64,000 bases of DNA from Gordionus sp. m RMFG-2023 (Eukaryota > Nematomorpha > Gordioida > Chordodea > Parachordodidae): NCBI RefSeq assembly GCF_954871325.1, contig NC_088776.1, positions 54,330,569 through 54,394,568 on the forward strand, in the 5' to 3' direction. Made by a program: the position numbers and the translations under genes. Under the pieces are notes generated by a model. It was not told the DNA's origin. It worked only from the letters and a program-made list of their open reading frames with translations, and did not search any database. This document shows positions 25,601 to 37,600 of the stretch, piece by piece (the first letter of the stretch is position 1; each line of letters starts with the position of its first letter).

Positions 25601-28600
25601 ATGGCGTCACACTAAAATTCGATGATACGACAATTTGTTTAAAGTTAAAATATAAAACACTTTGTAACCAAAACTTTCAAATTTTTATTCCATAGTGAAG
25701 ATTTCATGATGTAACAATTTTTAAAAATTTAACATAAAAATATATATGCACCTATTTTTAAAATACTGACCATAAACCATATCTAACTCTAACTTTTAGA
25801 CCTATACTCTGCCCTAAACTACCTGCTCAAGAACGTTGAGTTGAGTGAGATAAATTGTCCCAAGCATGAGGTCTAATCTGTGTGGAATAACTTTTTGCGA
25901 TATAGTCTACATCTTTAACTTTTGCTACACCTGCATTCAAAAAGTGATGGTTTATTTGTTAAAATAAGGATAATTCATGACGTTATCGAATATTTCATGA
26001 AAAAACAGGTAAAAGATAGTCTCACGTTGCAAACACTTATTCTTAAAATATTTAATCTTGGGGAATAGGAATTTGTTTTAAATTATAAAATTTATACATT
26101 CTATCTTAAATATATAAATACTACAAGTTAATTTAAATCATCAATGATCACGCGCTAAATTGTCTTAATACTGCCGTTTAGTGTTGCATATTAAGTAACG
26201 AAATAGGTTGTGTTATGGTGATTCTTACTTTAACTTAAATTATGGGTGCGATCGTGTGACTTAGATACCCGCGACATTTTTCAGATACAGCCCAACTCCT
26301 GATGGCAAATTTAAATTCCCTTCTCTCTACTGTTTCCCGACTTTTTATATAAACGGAGCTAAGAAATAAAGTCAAAATATTTTATTTGATTTTCTATTTT
26401 AGTGTTATTCGCTAATTTATAAAATATTTCAGGCAATAACTCTGATAATTTTGATGGTCTATTTTATTTCCCTTTTATTACAAACTACAAATAATGATAT
26501 AAATATGAAATATTTTTCACCTTCAAATTTTTTAAAAATAATATCAAAAAGGGAACAATAGGAAGGAACTAAATTTTATTGATTCTTTTAGCACCCGACC
26601 TGCAGCTGAGCCCTGCCCTATCTGCAGGATTTAAGTGCCTAATATGGCGGTCTATTTAGTCCATAACTTTGACGGAACATGAAATATATTGCAAATAATT
26701 TATTTCAAACTCCAATAAGGATTTTTTTAGTTTTTCAAAGGATTGACATTCATTGCTCAAAATCATTTATTCACTTGTAGTTTGTCCAGAAATTGTTAAT
26801 GGGAAACGAAACAATATTTTTCTAAAATATGTCAATTTTTGGATTTTTGCAAAATAATTAAGGAAAGATAGACTTAAGAGATCAACCTAATGAATTATAT
26901 AAACTGTTGTTATCTGGTAATTGAAAAAGTTATTAACTTCCTTTTAATTATTTTTAAAATTATTCCAGCGGATTTCGGTCCTTTGAAGCGTTTCAAATTG
27001 TTAGACACTTAGCAATAAGATAATAAAATAAAGCTCTTCCACCTTATATATTTTGAAGCAATTTATAAATAGATGAAAATTTAGGTAATTTTCAAAATAA
27101 TATATTTAAATCTTGAAAAAATTAAAGGTAGCATGTAATTGGTTAGAGAAAAATTTATTTTGGACTCAATTACGAATTACTTTTGAAAATGTGGCTTAAC
27201 TATTGACTATTTTTAAAAATCGAACCACTACATGTTAGTTTACATTTTACTAGTTACAATTTTTTACGGGTCTGTTATTTGACGTTTTTGCGTTTAAAAA
27301 TGATTTCCATTTAAAATTTATGAATTAAGCGCCAATTTTGCCTAAGACATATCGCTTATAGCTTATTCGTTTAAGGAGCGCTATAAGTGCCAACAAGCCC
27401 CAATAATTGCCTACAAGAACCAACGAAGAACAAGAAGAGCCAATAAGTGCCAATGAGGGTTGAGGTGATTTTCTTATAGAGACATTTCGCCTAAGGCTTT
27501 TTTCCCTAAGGATCACCAATGAGCGCCAACAAGCCCCAATGAGTGTCAACAAGTGCCAATGAGGGTTAGGATGCCTTTTGCCTATAGCTTTTTCCCCTAA
27601 GGATTGCCAATAAGCGCAAACAAGTTCCAATGAGTGCCAACAAGCATCAATGAGTGATAAATAATAAAGACAGATTTATTAATAATGAGTATTCAGCTAT
27701 TTTAATTGGAACTTATGGGTGTTTTGGTAAACAATACAACAAATTTTTATCAAAATTGTTTTTACCTATTTCTTGCCCAATTTTTTTCCCTTCTTTAAGC
27801 TTATTACCATATTATCGATGTCACCCTAGTTTTTTATTTCTATCTTTTAACAGTAGCTCTCTATAGGTTTTAGAGGGTTTAAATGTGTCTCGTAAATTAG
27901 GGATGGGGCTAGCAAGGGCTACCACTTGAGTAATAAAGCAAGGTTCTGGAGGAGCGCAATAACCCTCGAATTCCTTTTCAATCTAAGATTCCTTGTCTTT
28001 TAAAAGTCCTTTTAACTCATTTTAGTTTACATTACCTTTACAAAATTATATAATTCGACTTTATTTGCAAGAGAATAATAATTTTTCTACATCATTTTTC
28101 TTTCTAAAAAAAAGAAAGTAGAGTTTTGTGGCCTTGTTGGCTGTAATAATATCAAAGTAATCTTTTGCTCCTTTTTGATGTTTTATAAAAAACTTACGAT
28201 TTATTTTTTGGAAAATAACTTTCATAAAATTTTAACCAAATCTTATGTTAAATTTTTGAAATACTCTAGAAATATATTATGTAACATGTTTTTGTTTTTC
28301 GATTTAATAATCTCATTTTTTTAAACTTTCTTTTAAGTTCTGGAACATAGAGTTTAGGTAATTACATGTCAAATCGACCAAAATAACATGATTTTCGGAT
28401 GATATTTTTTAAAATGGATGTAATTTGGCATGAAGGTTAAATAGATTTTATATTTTATACAAATCAAAATTTTAATGTTCTAGCTCAAATATATCTCGAG
28501 TTATGGACCTTCAAAGTTTGATGAGAGGTTTTTTCTCTTTTAACGAATCTCAAATTACTCAAAAAATATTTGGTCTTGACAAATTATATGTCATTTTGCA

Positions 28601-31600
28601 ATCTTAAAATTCTCCTTGTGAAAATGTAAATTATTTTAAAATATCTTCAGTGTCCTTGTATTTTTTTGGCAAAACAAAAAAAAATTATTTTGAAAAGCGC
28701 TTCAAAAACTCATGAAATATGTTTATTACCAATATATTTAAGTAAAAATATTAATGGAGAATAAAAAAATTTAGTTTTTTATAAATAAATTAATTATAGA
28801 AGGCGCTATTTTTAAAGACATTATTAAAATTTTAAAATAAAAACATGCATTTTATATCATAAATAACCATTATTATTTCTAGGAAATATTATATATATAT
28901 ATATATATACTAGAAATTTTTTGAAAAAATACATTTTTGTCCCAATAAAAAGAAAGTATATTATAATCATACTTATCGATATCGTCCTCTATAATTGATT
29001 TTTTTTCCTATATAAAAACTAAATAAAATTTAAATTCTCATTTTTTCCGTTTTTTACTTAAATATATTGATAATAAACGTATTTGATGATAATTCTTTTA
29101 TTTTATTCCTAAATTATAAAAAACAAAATAAAATTTATATTCATATTTTCTCCATTAATATTTTTACTTAAATATTAAAATATAATATTTTCTTAAGGGA
29201 AATTTTAAGGGCTACAAAATGATATATAATTTGTTACTTTAGACCAAAAATGACTTGAGATTCGTTAAAAGAGGAAACGGCTCTCATCTAACTTTTAAGG
29301 CCCATTCCATTACTTGGGGTATATTTGAGCTAGGGCATTAAAATTTAGATTTATATAAAATATACAACCTATTTAACACCAAGTTTCTTCCATTTTTGAA
29401 ATTGCCATCCGAATCACTGGTCCATTTTCATGGAATTACCCCTTTAAGTGACACATGTTTTAAAATCATGCATGCATTCCAAGAATTATGATAAAATAAA
29501 TAACACGTTAATTATATGCCTATTCGAAAACGAATCAAATATTCATTTCGAATCGAATAGTAAATTATTCATATTTGAATAAAACTAGTAATACATATAT
29601 TCGACGAATAATTCGTTTTAGAATCGAATTATTTGGCTCAAAATATTCCGAATAATTTTTGAAGCCATGTCCTGGCTTACCTCAGCCGACTATACTGTTT
29701 CGACTAAAAAGTAAGGGTAATTTAAAGAAATAAGTATTAAAATTAAGTCTAATTAAGACCACACAGCCTATACATTTTTTTGAAATTTAAACATTTATAT
29801 TGAATATTCTGACAGGTGATGTGATTATAAGGTATACCTCAATTACTGTGAAAGGCTTTTCTCAGTTTGTCAAATCACATGTCTTATAAGAAAGAAACAT
29901 TAAGAAAAACTCCTTGCCTTATTGGCTTGGAATTATAAATATTATTACCACCTTTTACAAGAAATAAATGTTACCTCAAATTATTAAACTTATTTTCAAT
30001 TAAATAATTTTATTAATAAAAAAATAGGACAAAATTCTTATATCTATGTGATTGAAAATTCAAAAGGAACGCATGCTAAAAAAACGAAAGAATGTATATG
30101 TCGTATTGGGATATGGAATCGTGTCGGAATCCCAACGTGGGGATTCGAGATCTTGAATCCCCACGTTTTTTTGGAATCTTTTTTTTAATTTAAAAATAAA
30201 TTATTAAATTATATTTTTTATTAAATATTTTAGCTTTATATAAAAATTTTAATATTTGGAGAATTTAAGAATTTAATAAAATCTTTCTTTTCTTTCTTTC
30301 TTATTACTTTAAGTGATCTTTCTTTTCTTTCTTTCATTACTTTCCTAAAATTTTTTATTTTAATATTTGGAGAATTTCTTATGAATTTAATAATCATCTG
30401 TATACATTTTAATACAATATTTCAATTTAATGAATAAAATTGACTCGTTTATTACTATATTTCGATATTTTTATTTTGTATAAATTTCAATAATATATTT
30501 CGAATTAACCCTTCCCAACAAAGGTTAAAAAAATCACTTAAACTTTAAAGATGGGGTCTATTTTACCCCTAATAAATACAAAATTTAAGATTTTATGCTA
30601 ATTTTCCTAAAATTGCTTAGATTTTATAATACTATATTTCGATATAATAAAAATATGTTACATTATTTTAAAAAATTATCACCAAATAATACTAGGGGAG
30701 ACCGGGGTAAAGCGATTGACGGGGTAACAATGTTAACGCGAATAACTTTTTAACCATTGAGTATAAAGACCTTAAATTTGGTGTGAAGATGTATTTTTAT
30801 ATCTAATTTCTTACCTATGTTCATCTTTTAAAAAACTTACCTGGTTTTATATATTTTGTCAAAAAACTGTTTTTTACCCAAAAAATATAAAAATCAATCT
30901 CTAGTATATTTTGCTTTTAGTAAAATTTACATATCCTCAGGATTCAAAATTTGGCACACATGTTCCTTAATGTACTAACTATAAAATAAAATTTATCTGA
31001 CATCTTTAGCTATATTAGAAGTTACGCAATAACGATATATATAATATATGTCACCTAGGGGTAAAGCTGTTATGGGTAAAACGGTTAAAATATAAAATTA
31101 TTCACATTAAATTTTTCATTCATTCATTTATTATAATCAAATAAATATTGATATTTAATATTAAAGTTACCAATTGAGCATTATTAAAATTATGATATTA
31201 ATTCAATTTATTTAATTAATTATATATCATTTTAACTCTATGGAACTGGTATTGTTAATTATTAAAATGAAATTGTTTTATTTTATAAATAAACAAGATA
31301 AGAGGATTTGCATATCAGCTTGCTAAAGAATATGGCAAATCTTTCCCAGAAAGCTGGACAACTAATGGTATGGCTGGAGAGGACTGGTTTATGGGGTTTA
31401 GAAAACGACATTCCCAACTTTCGATTCGTACCCCTGAAGCTACTAGTCTAGCAAGAGCATATGGCTTCAATCCCACAAATGTCAATAAATTTTTTGAAAA
31501 TTTAATTAAGCTATATAATTCTTATAACTTTGAACCACATAATATATGAAATGCAGATAAAAGTGGTTTCACCACCGTTCAAACTCCTGCAAAAATTATA

Positions 31601-34600
31601 GCACAGAAGGGTGCCAAACAAGTCGGCTCTATAACGTCAGGAGAAAGAGGAACGTTAGTTACAATATGTTTAGCCATCAATGCTATAGGCCATAGCATTC
31701 CACCATTTTTTATTTTTCCAAGAAAACGATACAAAGATCACTTTATTCGTGATGGGCCTATTGGATCTAAGGGTGTGGGAAACGCATCGGGTTGGATGCA
31801 AGAGGAGGAATTTTTATCTTTTTTGGAACACTTTAAAAAATATTCTAGTGCATCCAATGAGAAAAATGTCTTATTAATCTTAGATAACCATAGCTCTCAT
31901 TGTTCAATTTCCGTTATAAACTATTGTCGGTCCAATGGGATTGTTATTCTAACACTTCCACCACATTGCTCGCATAAACTCCAACCATTAGACAAAGCAG
32001 TTTATGGGCCATTGAAAAAGTTTTATAATGGAGCTATTGACACATGGATGAGAAATCATGTGGGCAACAATTTCAGATTTATGATATTCCAGGAGTGTTA
32101 AAAAATGAAATACCAAGGGCAGTGACACCAAATAATATATTAAATGGGTTGTTAGCATGTGGCATATTTCTTTTAAACCCAAATATATTTACAGAACAAG
32201 ATTATATCTGCTGTAATAATTCAAATGCTAGCTCAAATATTGAATTTGAAAATAATGATGAAAATATTACAGTGACTCAAAATCTTACAGTGACTCAAAA
32301 TAATGATAGTGATTTATCTATATTATTGAACGAAAATGTTCCAGATGATATTGATGAACCTTATCATGATATGTTACCATCATGCTCAAAAAATTATAAT
32401 AAAGTATTCAATCCTTCATCTATAATACCTATTCCAAAATTATTCAATATTTCATCGGATAAAATATCTAAAAAAAAGAATTCAGAAATATTAACATCTA
32501 CACCTTATAAAAAAAATTATTAATTCAGAGAAAAAAAAAGATATCAAAAAATAATTGTTTATGTGTTATTTGTAATAAAAACTATAAAAATAGTCGCGAG
32601 GGCGATGAATGGCTAAAATGTACAATGTGCCTTGAATGGGCACATTCTAAATGTGCTAATTATGATAATTATTTTTAATGTCCTTATTGTATCGATTAGT
32701 TTTTAAATAAAAATCATAAATAAATCTTAAATTTGTAATATTTGTTAAATAAAACAATAAATATGTGTCAAATATTATTTTAACCACTTTACCCTAGTGC
32801 TTATCCATTTTACCCTGTACCCAGGGTAAAATGGCGAAAATGAGTAGTTTTACATAACTAATCATAGCTCCTAAAATATTATAGATAAAGGGCTACACTT
32901 TTTTTTATCTTGTAGAAGAGGGATGGGGCTACACATTGATCTATAATTTGTTGTGTTTGACTCTTGTTTAAAATTTTTATGGTAAATATGCAAAATGCCT
33001 ATCGTTTTACCCCGGTTTCCCCTATATTAATTTAAAATAACATAAAAAAAATAACAAAAAAAATAATATACCCGACTTAAGCATAACCAATATTTTAATT
33101 TTTCTTTCTTATTATTTTCCTAAAATTTTTGAAAAAAATATTCACAAAAACGACAAAAAAAAATTGAAAAAACGAAAAAAAACAACACCAATTTTTTTTT
33201 AAATCTAGCTATTTTTTTTATATAATAAAAATAAACTTAAACTCTATTCATTTCTCCCTTTAACCCCCTTTTATCTTTAATAATTTATTTTATCATATAA
33301 ATGGAATTTCATCAAAACTCATTTTTTTAAAAAAAAATCCCCGAGCACAAATTCGTGGTTCAGACCCATATATTTTAAGTAATTTCTTATTGAACTTATT
33401 ATAGATATAAATATATGGTTATTAGTTATCAATCGATAATTAAGACATATTGAATAGGCAACAAGCCAAGCGATACCTTTCGATGGAGAAGCTATTATTG
33501 GGGGGGGGGGGGGTCAGGACTAATTTTATGTATCAAATACGCCTAATTCTACTTTAATATGGTGTATAAATATATTTTTATTTATTAAAAATTTTTTTTA
33601 ATTTAATCTTAATTTTCTTTCTCCTGTTTTTATAAGTCAAACCCTTATTCGAAATATATATTTTTCTATTAAATTTGTTTTTATTTCTAAAATAAAATAA
33701 TATACTTTTTTGTCAATTTTTGCCGTCTAGTTTTTATTTTCTTTATTTGTTATATAATAAACTAATTAATATAAATTTTCAAAAAGGATAAAAATCATAA
33801 ATATTTTCGCATGAATATATATTTAAAAAAAACAACAATTATTTAATGATACATGACATTTAGTTGAACATTTAAGATTGTTCTTGTAACATTCGCATCT
33901 TTTGTTCATGCAACCCATTTTGCAATTACATAACGACGTTTTCCCATAGTTTGTAACACTCCGGGAGGCTCCTAAATATTGTTAGCAGTTTAAATAAATA
34001 ATTAATATATTTTATATATAGATGAATTTGAGGAGTATGTTACTATAATAAAAAAAGCTTAAATTACCTATGATTGATATATCTTTGTTGAGAACTTCAA
34101 AATCATTTAATTTTATCGTTTTATACAGACTAGAGGCAATAAACGGTGTTGAAATTCTTCCAGCACACGTACCTACCCATATTTTATTTTATTTCTTTTT
34201 AATATTTTCCCTACTAAATTTTTAGGACAGATATTAGTTCTATCTGTCCTATGGATAGGTAATAATACGTGATCACCTAAGATTAGGTTATTTTCTCCAA
34301 TTATTTGAAAGTAAATTATGTTTTGACGCCCTCGATCATTTAAATATGAAATAAAAGAAGGGGCCCTTTTTAAAATAGTAGAAATACTATTCCCAATATT
34401 ATTGATAGCACAACTATTTTTCCATATAATTTTGTTGCCAACATTTTTTGAATAAGGACTACTAGTAATATTATGGACAATTTGAAAACACGAATCTTTG
34501 TTTGAAACCTTTGCTATTTTAGTAGCAAATGTATTCAGCGTTCACATAATTGCTCATCGGCAAACAATAAAAAAAGTGACGGCTTAAAATTTTTTATTTA

Positions 34601-37600
34601 ATATCTCCTCTTTCCCTAATCGTTAAATAAAAATATAATATACATTTTCCATTACAGAGTAACCTTTATGATAATTTATTCATAGAGAATGTATTTTACA
34701 GAGAAACTTTTACAGAGAAATCAATTATAGAGAACGTCGTTAGATAATTTTTTTATAGGGAATGATTTTACAGAGAATGTTTACAGAGATGGATTTTATA
34801 GAGAATTTTTTATAAAAAATTTTATTTAAAGAATATGATTAATAAAAAATTGTTGATCTATATAATGTGTGGTCAATACATGGCCATATTCATCACCTTT
34901 ATATATCTATTAAATAAAACTTAAGCTCTAATTTTTTGTGTGAATAATGCTAAATGCTTATGGATAATATTTATATAAAATATCAGTAATCTAAATTAGT
35001 AATTTTTTCACCAAACATAAAAATGTGTAAAGTGATTTTTCTAGAAAGAGGTACTAAAAATAGTTTATTTAAAATATTTTTTTATTGGATTGCTCTGAAA
35101 AAATGAACTTAGATAAGGTACATATCATAAATTTAAATATACTTTTTTATAAAAAAAATACATATTCATAGTTAGCTAAAAAATTATATATTTTATGTCT
35201 TTTTTTTTATTTATTATTTTCATGAAATTGTATAAATATAAATTTTGGCCTTAACAAGTTAATACTAAAGAAAAATTTTGAAAAATTTGATTGATTTATA
35301 ATTAAATAACTTTTATTTTATATATTTCGAGATATTTTATTTTCTTTTATTTTTTACATTTTCAAATTTATTTTCATTTTTCTAAAAATAAAATAATTAT
35401 ATATAATTTTAGTTTAAAATTTTTTTTAATGCCTAATATTTTTTTACCTAAAACTGATAATGATTATAATATTTTTAAAACGATATTAAAAACTCCAAAA
35501 TATAAATCTATTCTAAATATACCGGCAAAATTAAAATTAAAAGTTTTTTCTTATTTTTATTTAGAAAATGAGTCTTTATTTTGTAAAAAAAAACCCCCAT
35601 TATTATCATATCCAATATTCAATCCATATTAAAAGTCCACCATAATGACAATAATCATCCCGGTGTCAACACAACAATTAAAAATATAGAATCCGTATAT
35701 GCTTCAATTTTTCAAAAATTCGTTATAAAATATATCCAAAATTGTCCAATCTGCTCTATAAAAAAAATCTTCCAAAGGCGCCAGTTGAAAAACCTTTAGT
35801 AAGCTATTCCGTCTGGGGGCGGGTGGAAATAGATTTAATTGATATGTCATCTACACTAGACTATAAAATTGTCCATAATATTACTAGTAGTCCTTATTCA
35901 AAAAATGTTGGCAACAAAATTATATGGAAAAATAGTTGTGCTATCAATAATATTGGGAATAGTATTTCTAATATTTTAAAAAGGGCCCCTTCTTTTATTT
36001 CATATTTAAATGATCGAGGGCGTCAAATCATAATTTACTCTCAAATAATTGGAGAAAATAACCTAATCTTAGGTGATCACGTATTATTACCTATCCATAG
36101 GACAGATAGAACTAATATCTGTCCTAAAAATTTAGTAGGGAAAATATTAAAAAGAAAAAAATAAAATAAAATATGGGTAGGTACGTGTGCTGGAAGAATT
36201 TCAACACCGTTTATTGCCTCTAGTCTGTATAAAACGATAAAATTAAATGATTTTGAAGTTCTCAACAAAGATATATCAATCATAGGTAATTTAAGCTTTT
36301 TTTATTATAGTAACATACTCCTCAAATTCATCTATATATAAAATATATTAATTATTTATTTAAACTGCTAACAATATTTAGGAGCCTCCCGGAGTGTTAC
36401 AAACTATGGGAAAACGTCGTTATGTAATTGCAAAATGGGTTGCATGAACAAAAGATGCGAATGTTACAAGAACAATCTTAAATGTTCAACTAAATGTCAT
36501 GTATCATTAAATAATTGTTGTTTTTTTTTAATATATATTCATGCGAAAATATTTATGATTTTTATCCTTTTTGAAAATTTATATTAATTAGTTTATTATA
36601 TAACAAATAAAGAAAATAAAAACTAGACGGCAAAAATTGACAAAAAAGTATATTATTTTATTTTAGAAATAAAAACAAATTTAATAGAAAAATATATATT
36701 TCGAATAAGGGTTTGACTTATAAAAACAGGAGAAAGAAAATTAAGATTAAATTAAAAATTTTTTTTAATAAATAAAAATATATTTATACACCATATTAAA
36801 GTAGAATTAGGCGTATTTGATACATAAAATTAGTCCTGACCCCCCCCCCCCCCAATAATAGCTTCTCCATCGAAAGGTATCGCTTGGCTTGTTGCCTATT
36901 CAATATGTCTTAATTATCGATTGATAACTAATAACCATATATTTATATCTATAATAAGTTCAATAAGAAATTACTTAAAATATATGGGTCTGAATCACGA
37001 ATTTGTGCTCGGGGATTTTTTTTAAAAAAAAATGAGTTTTGATGAAATTCCATTTATATGATAAAATAAATTATTAAAGATAAAAGGGGGTTAAAGGGAG
37101 AAATGAATAGAGTTTAAGTTTATTTTTTATTATATAAAAAAAATAGCTAGATTTAAAAAAAAATTGGTGTTGTTTTTTTTCGTTTTTTCAATTTTTTTTT
37201 GTTGTTTTTGTGAATATTTTTTTCAAAAATTTTAGGAAAGTAATAAGAAAGAAAGAAAAATTAAAATATTGGTTATGCTTAAGTCGGGTATATTATTTTT
37301 TTTATGTTATTTTAAATTAATATAGTATTATTTGGTGATAATTTTTTAAAATAATGTAACATATTTTTATTATATCGAAATATAGTATTAAGTCTTAAAA
37401 TCTAAGCAATTTTAGGAAAATTAGCATAAAATCTTAAATTTTGTATTTATTAGGGGTAAAATAGACCCCATTTTTAAAGTTTAAGTGATTTTTTTAACCT
37501 TTGTTGGGAAGGGTTAATTCGAAATATATTATTGAAATTTATACAAAATAAAAATATCGAAATATAGTAATAAACGAGTCAATTTTATTCATTAAATTGA

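Larger units (their letters stand above)
30095..34483 (+). repeat. Left arm of the large inverted repeat
   Basis: Contains the pogo insertion at 30695-33022. The other arm preserves the empty target site (AATACTATATTAA near 37316-37330). Confidence 0.9.

Noticed and set aside
25835-25955. Minus-strand protein-like stretch (DVDYIAKSYS, RPHAWDNLSHS)
   Set aside because: Short, no family recognised, no splice context; kept only as a note.
27325-27630. 101-residue minus-strand reading frame
   Set aside because: It is the translation of the minisatellite units and has no other support.
33498-33512. Long G tract, mirrored as a C tract near 36841-36853
   Set aside because: It is part of the inverted repeat arms. 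A quadruplex role cannot be argued from a single homopolymer run.
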